Source of the DNA: Panax quinquefolius
Taxonomy: Eukaryota; Streptophyta; Magnoliopsida; Apiales; Araliaceae
NCBI GenBank assembly: GCA_020205615.1
Contig: CM035168.1
Coordinates: forward strand, 6,080,237 to 6,144,236
DNA: 64,000 nucleotides
Reading direction: 5' to 3'
The notes beneath the pieces were generated by a model, which searched no databases, was not told the origin of the DNA, and saw only the letters and a program-made list of their open reading frames with translations. A program made the position numbers and the translations under genes. Numbering within the stretch: the first letter of the stretch is position 1; the number at the start of each line of letters is the position of its first letter. Shown here piece by piece: positions 46,370 through 56,298 of this stretch.

Positions 46370-46721
46370 CGGGTAAGCTAATCATAAATTCTTACGAAGT
46401 TTATACCTTACTTGATACCGGTGCTACCCATTCATTTATCTCTCCTGCTTGTGCTCAACGTTGGAGAAATTAGACTTTGAGTTATCTGTGGAGACTCCGT
46501 TAGGAGAAACTTTCATCACATCCACTGTTTATAAATCTTGTTTGATCCAAGTTGGCACCATCACATTACCTGTTGACCTTATCTCTTTAAAGATACTTAC
46601 TTTTGATGTGATTTTAGGGATTGAGTGGTTAACCACTCATCATGCCAAAATTGATTATTTTCATAAGGTTGTTAGTTTTCATATTCCTAACCAACCCATG
46701 TATGCAAATTCAAGCAACTAA
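46370..46721 (+). pseudogene. Aspartic protease of element D, one frameshift
   Basis: [20 protein letters not shown] and [11 protein letters not shown] are readable with the catalytic DTG. Eleven bases are missing after CAACG (46460) against A, shifting the frame. The rest is open in the frame 46449-46721: [37 protein letters not shown] and WLTTHHAKID. Only this deletion separates it from a complete domain. Confidence 0.85.
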
Positions 46722-46779
46722 ACCATTAAAATCAATCACCGCTCATATCTAGTCATAAAGTTATTCGCTTATTGAAAAA

Positions 46780-47550
46780 CGGATGTCAAGCTTTCTTAGC
46801 CCATGTTATGGATTTGAATAAAGACACGCCGATTTGAATAATATTCCTGTTGTTAGTAAATTTCCTGACGTGTTTCAAGAAGAACTTACCCTGGCCTACC
46901 CCGTAACGTGAAGTTGAATTTTTATTGATCTTGAACCTGGTACAAAGAACATTTCTAAAACCCCATATCTAATGGCTCCTATTGAACTTCAGGAGTTAAA
47001 AGGTCCAACTACAAGAGTTGTTGGACATCGGTTTCATTCGTCCTAGTACATCTTCTTGGGGTGCTCCTGTTTTATTTGTAAAGAAGAAAGACGGGAGTAT
47101 GCGACTTTGTATTGACTATCGAGAATTGAACCATGTCACCATCAAGAATAGGTATTCATTACCTCGTATTGATGACTGTTTGACCAATGCAAGGAGCACA
47201 ATTCTTTTCAAAGATCGATCTTCGCTCGGATATCATCACCAAAGATTAGAATCGAGGATATTCCAAAGACCGCCTTCGAAACTCGATATGGGCATTATGA
47301 ATTTTTAGTCATGTCTTTTGGATTGACTAATGCTCCTGCGGCTTTCATGGATATGATGAACCGAGTATTTAAGGACTATTTGGATCAGTTCGTTGTTGTC
47401 TTTATTGATGACATTCTCATATATTCCAAAAGCCGTGAAGATAATGAGCACCATTTGAAGCTGGTACTCCAAAGGCTTCGTGAAAATAAGTTATATGCCA
47501 AGTTGAAGAAATGCGAGTTCTGACTTGAGGAAGTAGCATTCCTTAGGCAC
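46780..47550 (+). pseudogene. Reverse transcriptase of element D, nearly open
   Basis: [40 protein letters not shown] and [10 protein letters not shown] are in the frame 47018-47308, which breaks near 47175 where CCAGCTGCAAGG-type sequence lost bases. The frame 47311-47523 has [20 protein letters not shown] and the catalytic [15 protein letters not shown] (47389-47433). A TGA ends it at 47521. Catalytic aspartates are intact. Confidence 0.87.
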
Positions 47551-48190
47551 GTGGTGTCAAAACATGGAGTATCCGTTAACCCGACGAAGATTGAAGCAAT
47601 ACAAAGTTGGGAGCAACCGAAGACGGTGACCGAAGTACGTAGCTTTCTGGGCTTAGCTGGTTATTATCGGAGATTCGTGGAAGGATTTTATCGAATCGCT
47701 ACTCCGTTAACTCAGCTGACTCGGAAAGATACAAAATTCGTATGGAGCAAGGAATGCGAGAAGAGTTTTCAAGAGCTTCAGAGGAGACTCATTTCGCACT
47801 GTTACGACAATACCATCTGGTTGGATGGATTTGTTATCTCAAATGATGCTTCGTGCAAAGGGTTAGGATGTGTTCTCATGCAACGTGGGAAAGTCATAGC
47901 CTATGCCTCGCGACAACTTAAAGAATATGAGAAGAATTACCCTACTCATGATCTATAGTTGGCAACAGTCGTTTTTGCGCTAAAGATCTGGAGGCACTAT
48001 CTATATGGGGAGAAAGTGGAGATATATTCAGACCATAAAAGCCTCAAATATTTCTTCACCCAAAAGGAACTCAACATGTGGTAACGACGTTGGCTCGAGC
48101 TGTTGAAAGATTACGACTACACTATTCAATACCATCCTGGAAAAGCAAACGTGGTAGCTGACACGTTGAGTAGAAGATCACATGCAGGAA
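47551..48190 (+). pseudogene. RNase H of element D
   Basis: The frame 47551-47958 has [35 protein letters not shown] and [20 protein letters not shown], with the first catalytic Asp. It ends at a TAG after THDL, where relatives continue LEL. Further on [16 protein letters not shown] keeps the Asp, then a stop replaces Arg (TGGTAACGACG), and [20 protein letters not shown] continues. Confidence 0.85.
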
Positions 48191-48603
48191 CGAGTGCGAT
48201 GATGTCAAGTATACGCATAGAACCAACTTTAATCGATAAAGTTAAATTTGTTCAAGCCACAGACCCGGAGCTAATGCGTATAAAGAATAAAGTACAAGAA
48301 GGTGCTATTCCAGAAGCAAGAATCGATGAAGAAGGAATACTTCGAGTACACTTCAGACTTTGTGTTCCTAACGACTCTGATTTGAAGTCAAAGATCATGA
48401 TGGAAGCACACAATACACCATTTGCAATTCATCCTGAAAGTACCAAAATGTATCGTGATCTTCGACATACATTTTGGTGGAACAATATGAAGAGAGAGAT
48501 CGCGAAGTTTATCTCGAGGTGTTTAACTTTTCAACGTTTAAAGGCGGAGCATCAAGTGCCTAAGGGTCCATTGCAACCACTTGAGATTCCGATATGGAAG
48601 TGA
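48191..48603 (+). CDS. Integrase N-terminal zinc-binding part of element D
   Basis: The open frame runs from about 48103 to a TGA at 48601-48603. HHCC residues are visible as NTPFAIHPESTKM, RDLRHTFWWNNMKREI and CLTFQRLKAEHQVP, where the first of the final Cys pair is kept but the second is Phe (relatives: CLTCQ). The TGA stands where other copies have a Trp codon (KWKWEHITMDF), a single G-to-A change. The core continues in the same frame after the stop. Confidence 0.85.
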
Positions 48604-48615
48604 GAACACATTACC

Positions 48616-49464
48616 ATGGATTTCGTTACGGGTCTTCCCACGGTTTCTCAAGGCATAAATGCTATTTGGGTTATTGTTGATAGATTAACCAAGTCTGCTC
48701 ATTTCTTGCCGATACGGGAGACTTATTCCCTTGAACGTCTTGTTCATATGTATGTAAATGTGATTGTGAGATTGCATGGCATACCAGTATCCATAGTTTC
48801 GGATTGTGACCCAAGATTCACTTCACGATTTTGGGTTAGCTTACAAAAAGCTATGGGCACGGATTTACGATTCAGTTCGGCATACCATCCTCAAACGGAA
48901 AGACAATTAGAGAGGACTATTCAAACTCTTGAAGATCTATTAAGACTCTGTGTCCTAGATTTCAAAGGGGGTTGGGATAAGTATTTACCATTGGTGGAAT
49001 TCTCCTACAACAACAGCTATCAGGCAAGTATAGGTGTGGCTCCATTCGAAACATTGTATGGAAGAAAGTGTCGCTCTCTAATATATTGGGATGAGGTGGG
49101 TGAAGCAACATTGTTGGGACCCGAGTTGGTACGTATGACTACGGAAAAGATCCAAATGATTCGACAACGTATACAAATGGCTCAAGATCGACAAAAGAGT
49201 TATGCCGATTTTCCTCGAAAGGACGTGAAATTTAGTATTGGGGATCATGTATTGTTGCGTGTTTCCCCATGGAAGGGAGTTACAAGATTCGGAAAGAGAG
49301 GAAAGCTCAATCCACAATTTATTGGTCCATTTCAGATTCTTGACCGAGTAGGAAATGTAGCCTATAGACTTGTGTTACCTCCAAGTATGTCTCATGTTCA
49401 TAATATTTTTCAAATATTTGTGCTTCGTAAATATGTGAAAGACCCGAACAAGTTATTGAGTTAG
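48616..49464 (+). CDS. Integrase catalytic core and C-terminal part of element D
   Basis: This 282-codon frame is among the longest in the window. MDFVTGLP has the first Asp of the DDE triad, [13 protein letters not shown] the second (usual Arg is Cys), and [13 protein letters not shown] the Glu. Next come LLRLCVLDFKGGWDKYLPL and [13 protein letters not shown], then a basic segment, [20 protein letters not shown] and the GPF motif in [17 protein letters not shown], ending VLRKYVKDPNK. A frame change at about 49455 ends it just before the chromodomain. The listed ATG is only the first Met after the TGA; the protein is part of Gag-Pol. Confidence 0.9.
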   Translation: MDFVTGLPTVSQGINAIWVIVDRLTKSAHFLPIRETYSLERLVHMYVNVIVRLHGIPVSIVSDCDPRFTSRFWVSLQKAMGTDLRFSSAYHPQTERQLERTIQTLEDLLRLCVLDFKGGWDKYLPLVEFSYNNSYQASIGVAPFETLYGRKCRSLIYWDEVGEATLLGPELVRMTTEKIQMIRQRIQMAQDRQKSYADFPRKDVKFSIGDHVLLRVSPWKGVTRFGKRGKLNPQFIGPFQILDRVGNVAYRLVLPPSMSHVHNIFQIFVLRKYVKDPNKLLS

Positions 49465-49690
49465 AACCGGATGAGATAGCCGAAGACTTAACATACGAGG
49501 AGGTACCTGTCAAGATCTTGGATAGGAAGGAGCATGTCTTACGTACAAAGGTCATACCACAAGTTAAAGTTTTATAGAGAAATCATGCTATTGAGGAAAT
49601 GACCTGGGAGTTGGAAACGAAAATGAAAGTGAGGTATCCTCACCTTTTCGAAACACTAGGTACGTACGTCAATTTCGAGGACGAAATTCA
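49465..49690 (+). pseudogene. Chromodomain of element D, frameshifted
   Basis: DNA matches the chromodomain of F (ELEPDEIAEDLTYEEVPV-like, VIPQVKVL, EEMTWELE) but one lost base at PNK and later changes put it out of frame; the AGGAATC segment coding WRNH is altered to AGAAATC. It ends at the polypurine tract. Confidence 0.75.
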
Positions 49691-49704
49691 TAAGGAGGGG
49701 AGGT

Positions 49705-52285
49705 TGTAAGACCCCAACTTATTATAAATAAAATCAAATTTCCTCTATTTATTATTTTGAAATAGTAAGGGATGATTTGATTAATGTGGTTAGTTATGGG
49801 TAAAATGTGCAAATATTTCAAATAAGAAAGTGGTTATAAAATATTCATTTATATCGGAGAATATTCGTTTGGTCGTGGAATATTCTTACTGTCGGAGAAT
49901 ATTCGTACAACGGTGCAGCCTTGTGTGGGCCCCATAACGAAAAGCGATTGGATGAAGGAAAATGACAAATATAAGTTGTGTATAAATAATTTACAGAAGT
50001 TGTTATTCTGAGTAATATCGTTGGAATACCCAAGTGGTTAAAATATACGGAAGACACCAGTATTGCACCAATTATTGATTCTTACGTAGGAAGGCATTAC
50101 TCAATAATTGTTACAGTAGTTACTGTTCAATATTTTATTGATTCAATAATTGCTTCATTGATATTTATATTATTGTTGTTTCAATAATTGTCCTTTACAC
50201 ATATTTTCATTATCAGATCAATAATTCATATTATTTGAATAATATTATTAGATAACATTATTGGCAATGTCAAGAAAGTTCTGTCTAAAGAGAGGTTTGG
50301 TCACCTAATTGCGCGCCAGTAAGGAGAAATATTTATTTGAAAGCCCCCTCTTTCCTGGGAAGTGCCTGGTTGTCAGTATTGTGATTCTGTAATATTATTT
50401 GTGAATTATTGATTTATATGATAAGAAAAATATTTATTTTATGTGGATATAGATGGAGAAAATTTTAAAGTGACAATTGTTGAAAAATTGATATTTTATC
50501 TTTTCTGATAAAATAATTTATTTAAATATATTATTATATTTTAATAATATAATAATGGTAATATTTTTACAATGAATGTGGGATATATGAATATATGAGC
50601 AGGAAGAGTATTTTTGTTGTAAAAGTTGTTAAAAACATGTTAAACATGTCTGTGGGCCCATTTCTTGACTAAAATTTGATTATAGCCTGTAAAATCACCC
50701 GTTTGTGGATTTCAGTTAATTTTTGTTTGGAATTTGGAAAAACTTTCTTCTGCAAAGTTGTAGATAATGGAATTTCCTATGGAAAAGACATAAGGTTTGA
50801 ATTTTTCTGACAAAAGGGCTATTTATTATGAATTATTGAAGTTCCAAATTAATTGATTATTATTTTTTTTGGAGTTTTAAATGACTTTTATATGAAAAAC
50901 GTTTTTGGCATGTTTGGCACATGTGTGGCTGATATTTTGGATCAATGAAGGTGTGCGTAAGAATTTATAATATATATATTATTATTATATTAAATTTTAC
51001 TTTCGTGTTTCTAAGCAATTTCCTATAAATAGGATGCTTAGGTTAGAATTGAAAATCACACCGTAAACTCAAGTTTTCTCTCTTCTCTCTCTATATTATC
51101 GAGTGTATTCTTGTGAGTATTTTGATACTTTGAGTGTTCTTATATCGGTGCAGTTCCTTCAAAGACTATATCCAATATTCCAAATGTAAGTATTGTCTTT
51201 TCGAGGTAAGGGATGTTATTTTTTTTTAAATGATATTATTTCTTCTAATATCATTATGCCGGATTATTGGTAAAAAATTTCTTGTGAAATTCTGGTCTTT
51301 TAGTGCCTGGGTTACTATTCACGTATATGGCACTATTCACGTATACGGTACTATTCACGAATATGGCACTATTCACAAAAAATTAAATTTTCATTTTTTT
51401 GTCCAAAATATCTATTATGGATACTAGCTTTGATTGTATCCATGTTTTGATCATTCTTGAATTTTACTTCACTATGAGTATTTATGAAGTATTTTTGAAC
51501 TCAGATTGTTTAAAGTACGAATCCTTAGTATTTGTTCTTTTGTTTCACTAGATTCGTTTTCTTTAAAATATTTTTCATCTTCCTCAGTCCTAAATGATGG
51601 TATTCTTCGAATATCTTTGGCTCAGAGTGCAAAGATGGTTGATTTTCCTATGAATATCTTTGGCCCGTAGTGTAAAGATGTACAGGTGTTGAGATGAACA
51701 TGACCAACTGATGAATATCTTTGACCTATAGTACAAAGATGAATATTTGATTCAAGATGAATATTGATTGATGTTACAGGGATAAAATATTGATGATGGA
51801 CTTTTAAATTCATAGATAATAGTAGATTTCATTCTCTACGTAACTCATCTATGAATTATTATTTCCGCTGTGAATTTTGATCTGAAACTTGTTGTCTATT
51901 GTATTTTATCAGATTTTTCCCTGTTGAAGACTAACGATAATTTGTTCTATATTATCTTAGTCATAATATTCTTCTTGGGTTAGTTGAGTTCACCTTTTCC
52001 TTTTGTTCCATTTTTCTTCTTAGGAGGCGAGAATGTAATGGCAGTCTTAGTACTGGTATGGAATGAAGGTTTTAGAAAGTTGTTTTAGTAGTCCTCATCA
52101 TTTTTGTAAAATAATGTACCAATAATTGTAATGAGGACTTATTTAGGTGTGAATATTGTCTAGATGGCAATATTTGTATTTAAACTCACAGTTTATATGT
52201 TGTATTAATAAAATTGTAGTTGTTTCTGTACCATGTTATTGACGACTCAAAATGGGTGATGTATACCTATTTTGGGGGAGTCACA
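49705..52285 (+). mobile_element. 3' LTR of element D
   Basis: TGTAAGACCCCAAC to GGGGGAGTCACA. Hairpin block 50268-50360, TATA box 51024-51032, CTATTCACG repeats 51311-51380, stem-loop array 51608-51745. Downstream of the TATA box it reads CCGTAAACTCAAG against CCAGAAACTGAAG in the 5' LTR, the same swap as between the A LTRs. Confidence 0.92.
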
Positions 52286-53141
52286 CATGTGAACAAATAT
52301 TATAATCATGTGAATTAATAGCAATTAATTCCTCATTTATCTGATTAATTACCCGATAACATCCAGACATCAATTATTATCGAAATAAATGTCGATTTTC
52401 ACTAACACTAATATTTCCAACACAATGGAACTATCAATTTCATCTTTAATCAACACGAACTTATTCATCATTATTATTATAACTCACAATATTTGACAAC
52501 CAGGTCGTTCCCAGGAAAGAGGGGGCTTTCCAATAAGGATTTCTCCTTATTGGCGCAATTAGATGATCAAACCTCTCCTCGATGTAACTTCTGACATTGT
52601 AAATATTGTAATTTAATAATATGAATAACTTTGTCGCCTCAATTATTGATTTAATAATATATCATATTATACGTATGATCTTGCGACAATAATCGAATCA
52701 ATAATATGAGAGATATGATGCAAGAATTACTATAGCAATAATTGAGTATAACCGGAGTGACTTCTCAGTAAGCATCAATAACCAATATCGTGTGTTACTA
52801 TCGCAACCACGCCAGACATCGTACTTTTTTACTAATGGTAGTTCAACAGCTTTTTAACAATACACCGCCGCTTTTTTTATAAAAAGATAATTTTGTCGTT
52901 TTCTTACTACGACAATACTTCCGTTGTGGGGTCCACCAATGATTGTGTCGTCGTATGAATATTCCCTGTTAAAACGAATATTCTCCGGCCAAACTAATAT
53001 TATTTAACCACTTGCTTACTTTGCAAAATTTGTAAATTTTACCCATAACTATAACATTATATTATATCCATACCATAATATTAAAAAATATATATATTTC
53101 GAGAGAAATTAATCTTTATCCGTAAAAGTTGGGGTCTTACA

Positions 53142-54706
53142 CAAAATTAAATCAAATTAAGTTAATTAATTATTTTTGTTTTGTTTTAATTTTAATTTTA
53201 ATTGTGATTTTATATTTGTAAAGTGTAATAGTATATATATTTTCTCGTTTATAAGTAAAATAACAAATTTAATTTATAATTATATTTTATTATAAAGTTA
53301 GTTACTATGTGGAGACTCGAATTCAAACTTGAATTTAAAGTTCGCGAGTAGTTTGAATATAATTCGATCCGAGTCGAATCGAATTCTAGTAATAAATATT
53401 CGAGTCGAGTCAAATCTGAGTAGAATATCTCAATTACAATTCGAATTCGAGTCGACTTCGAGTATGAATTTAACGTTTCGAAATGAATTCGAGGAAATTC
53501 TTTTGTTTGTTTTACCGACTCTTATTTACACCCTTAATCATGACTCTACGGTTTCTAAATTAGAAGCATATTTTCTTTTTTAGTTATTTTTAAATAAAAT
53601 ATTTTTATTTTAAAACTATAAAATAATATAAAAGGTTTAATTTATCATCAATGTTTATTATTATCTATAATATCACATTACCACCACCAAATTTGTAGTT
53701 AATAATAAAAGTATATTTTCAAATATAAAATCATCTTCAATATTACTATTTTAGAAATAAATCTCTAATTTTAAAGTAAAGAAAGTTATAGTTCTCCATC
53801 ATGTGAGTACTCTTTTTATTTTAAAATTGAGATATATTTTCTCTTAATTTGTTCCAGATTTAAAATACATTTCTAATTTTAAATTATATATAAAATGATA
53901 TATTCTTTAACATGTCAGCCTTGTATTGTAGATAGATTTAATATTATTATGTCATCATTGTATTTTTAGCTAATGTTAAGAGTATGTTCTTAAAAACAAA
54001 ATTTTATTTAAAAGTTATCATTTTAAAAAATATATCTTTAAAAAAAAAGAATATATACATATAAGCTGCACACATATTCTTTTATTGGGTTTGATGGTTT
54101 AAATGCTTCAATCTTTTGATGCTACGCACTGCAATACCCTCAATATAGGCCCACTTCTCAGCCCAAAAATTCAGTCCAGTTTGGTTACCCAACTTCATAT
54201 GCAATCTCTCTTGTTAGGTAGTGCATGATAGTAAAATTTCATATCAAAATATAAATAAATTTTTTAAAGACATATATAATTGGGAAAATATATATATACC
54301 TATTTATGTATTCTATACAATAGTACATGGCGACGATTTTTTGAACAATAATGTATAGTTTTCACCCGTCATCATAAATTTATTTTGAATTATAACAATA
54401 GTTTTCAATCGCTATAAATTAAAAAATCATTGTCATTATACCATCTTACAGTATACATATATATATTTCATATATAACTAACCTAATTATATATCTTTTT
54501 ATAAAGACGAATGAAGGATTATACACTAATTTAATTTCATATAAATGTTTGTATGCTTTTTGCCTATCGATTTAAAATGGTCACCCAAGGAAAAAATATA
54601 TATATTTACAGAAAGGCCATGCATGTACCCATGACATAATTTATTAGAGACACAACGGGAATTTCATTTTATCTCTATAATAATTAAGTGAATAGTCCCA
54701 ACTTTA
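53142..54706. other. AT-rich non-LTR DNA without recognisable gene
   Basis: No convincing coding frame. 53335-53480 contains repeated TTCGAGTCGA / GAATTCGA motifs of a kind common in dispersed plant repeats; the 84-codon frame across it is low complexity. 54140-54200 has GGCCCA and AGCCCA motifs of the kind found in plant promoters, but no gene follows. The rest is simple A/T-rich sequence. Confidence 0.5.
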
Positions 54707-54991
54707 ATACTCATTCCGTTACTTTTTAAATGTCGTTTTAGAATAGTATTCGTCTCTTAGTGATATTTATCGTTTGAAAATTTTAAATAAATTTTAATTA
54801 TTTAATTTTTAATAGTATCTCAATTATTAAATATAATTTTGATTTTTTATTATTTTTATCAAATAAATAATATTATCTTTTTCAATACAAATAAAATATA
54901 GACAATTGATATTATATTTAATATTATAAAATTATTTTTTAATACTTATGTATAACTCTAAAATAACATATATTAAGTGACAGAAATAATA
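54707..54991. mobile_element. Stowaway-like MITE remnant
   Basis: The left end TACTCATTCCGTTACTTTTT and the right end, whose complement reads TTATTTCTGTCACTTAATAT, form imperfect terminal inverted repeats of about 35 bp around 285 bp of AT-rich, non-coding DNA. The left repeat resembles the CTCCCTCCGT ends of plant Stowaway elements. The repeats are degenerate, so the limits are approximate. Confidence 0.55.
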
Positions 54992-55494
54992 ACAAGTTAT
55001 GTTATATATTACGAATGTTTAAGTCGTTTTTTTAATTGTCAGTTACGTGAATAAATATTATTTATAATTTTTTTAGAGAGATGTATAATAAGTGAGGTCA
55101 GGGACGAAGTCAAGATTTGATCTTGGGGGCAAGAATTTTCTTAATAACATAATATATATTCAGAAAAAGAGTACTCATGAAGAATGCATTGATATAAACC
55201 CCGTAATTGATGTAAGTTCATCGAACTTCATCAAGTAGATCATCACGACATTTCCATATTTCGATACATTTTTCAAGATTATGCTCCAAATAATTAATAT
55301 CTCATTCTTTAACTTCAATTTCTTGGTGATTTTAGAGAACGTTGTTCTTGTTCAGGGGTAGGCCTTTGAATATTAGGCTCGGGGGTAAACGAGATGTGTA
55401 AACATAATTTAATTGCCTTCTTTTGAAAAATGAATAAATAGTATGTGATTTTCCTATGATTCTAAAACAAAATTAAAAAATTCAATTAACTACA
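54992..55494. other. AT-rich DNA, nothing identified
   Basis: Contains GGGACGAAGTCAAGATTTGATCTTGGGGGC split around 55100, a motif often met in plant dispersed repeats, but no ends, frames or RNA features that support a call. Confidence 0.35.
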
Positions 55495-55925
55495 TTACAA
55501 GAATGAGTTAATCAATATTATTAGACCACTTATTAAACTTTTTAATAATAAAATTTTCATAAATTTACAATCAAATAAGTAGAATTAGGATCCTCTCTAT
55601 TTCAAATTAATTGGAGAGTCTCAATTTCCTGGTCCAGATTTTAAATGTGTTGGAATGTGACAACATGATGACAAGAAAGAGATGATGATGAGAAATATAC
55701 AAAAAATACATACTCTCCATTTCATTTGGAATGGAGAGGATCCTGGTCCAAATAAATAAGGGTTTTAGTTGGTTACCAAAAAATAAATTGAATATGCAAT
55801 TGAAATTAACATATATAATATTATGACCACTCATTAAACTTTTAAAAATTAAAATATCAAGTTTCATAAAATAAACAAAGAAATAAAAAAATAAATAAAG
55901 GTTTTAGTTGGTTACCAGGATACAA
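55495..55925. repeat. Duplicated AT-rich segments around a MITE
   Basis: GACCACTTATTAAACTTTTT (from about 55526) and GACCACTCATTAAACTTTT (from about 55824) head two related segments of about 55 bp. GGTTTTAGTTGGTTACCA occurs at about 55761 and again at about 55902. Their order suggests two overlapping duplications, one spanning the MITE. Confidence 0.6.
55587..55744. mobile_element. Short MITE with AGGATCCTCTC ends
   Basis: AGGATCCTCTCTATTTCAAA at the left and its near-complement ending TGGAGAGGATCCT at the right (55724-55744) are terminal inverted repeats of about 20 bp with two mismatches around a 158-bp unit. The 86-codon minus-strand frame across it is not a gene. The inside is non-coding. 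Confidence 0.65.
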
Positions 55926-55959
55926 ATGTATCATTCAATTGGAATAACACATCTAATTA

Positions 55960-56298
55960 ATAAAACACAACTGATTTTGAATTTCCCGCTCACCCTAATA
56001 AACGATCAAAACAGTCCAAAGTTTGGGATCAATCTCATCGCCCATTATATCCTCTTTAACTTCAAAGGATAAAAAATTGATCTCTCTCACTCTCAGATCC
56101 TCCTCCGTTCTTCCTCTTCCCGAATTCGTTCTCTGCCTCCTCCATTCTCTAGCGCCGGCAACCTTTCATCCCCTTCGTACGTAGTGCCGGAGACACGGAT
56201 AGTACGACCAATATACAATATTATACTCTAATTATATAAACCTGCAACTAAAATGATTTTAATAATAAAATTAGTTTGCAATCAAAAACAACTTTATG
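55960..56298 (+). promoter_or_regulatory. Possible host gene promoter and 5' leader, cut by element F
   Basis: A TATATCC box (about 56046) is followed 40-60 bases later by a CT-rich tract (ATCTCTCTCACTCTCAG, CTCCTCCGTTCTTCCTC, about 56080-56150), typical of plant 5' leaders, then a GC-rich stretch with GCCGGCAACC. No ATG-led frame of useful length is seen before element F begins at 56299. If it is a gene start, the body lies beyond F or has been lost. Confidence 0.4.

Larger units (their letters stand above)
42393..52285 (+). mobile_element. Complete chromovirus-type Ty3/gypsy retrotransposon D
   Basis: Two LTRs of nearly equal length (42393-44976, 2,584 bp; 49705-52285, 2,581 bp), primer site, all polyprotein domains and polypurine tract. 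Flanks are CGTGT (42388-42392) and CATGT (52286-52290), a 5-bp duplication differing at one CpG. It is a sister subfamily of A. Its coding region has about eight frameshifts or stops, but long open stretches remain in RT, RNase H and integrase, making it the best-preserved full-length copy in the window. Confidence 0.93.
35652..53141 (-). mobile_element. Element E: internally deleted C-family retrotransposon (minus), interrupted by D
   Basis: The left LTR (35652-38425) is the 3' LTR, a 2.0 kb internal region follows, then the primer site and the 5' LTR (40433-53141, split by D). Without D the element is about 7.6 kb. Integrase core, most of RT, the Gag core and the first roughly 95 bp of the 3' LTR are missing. 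The outer flanks are TATGT on the left and CAAAA on the right, so no target duplication is present. It depended on other copies for movement, or the deletions came after insertion. Confidence 0.8.
40433..53141 (-). mobile_element. 5' LTR of element E, with unrelated central segment, interrupted by D
   Basis: LTR pieces are 40433-42392 and 52286-53141, about 2.8 kb. The inner part (stem-loop array 40960-41205, tandem repeats 41500-41930) and the outer part (hairpin block 52511-52600, end TTGGGGTCTTACA) are C-family. The middle, 41986-42392 plus 52286 to about 52490, differs from every other LTR here and has its own TATA box on the minus strand (42090-42098) without the usual GCTTAGGTTAG context. 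It contains repeated ATGTGAATCAATAGT units. The two LTRs of E therefore have different promoters. Confidence 0.78.

Noticed and set aside
52511..52600. Hammerhead ribozyme or retrozyme
   Set aside because: A GAAA loop is present, but the CTGANGA core and the required three-way junction are not seen on either strand.
35652..53141. E as two unrelated solo LTRs and not one element
   Set aside because: The primer site at 40420-40431 and the collinear gag, protease and RT remnants between the LTRs support one deleted element, although the differing promoters and missing target duplication leave some doubt.
53329..53583. 84-codon frame rich in Glu, Ser and Arg
   Set aside because: It translates a GAATTCGAGTCGA-type repeat and has no support as a gene.
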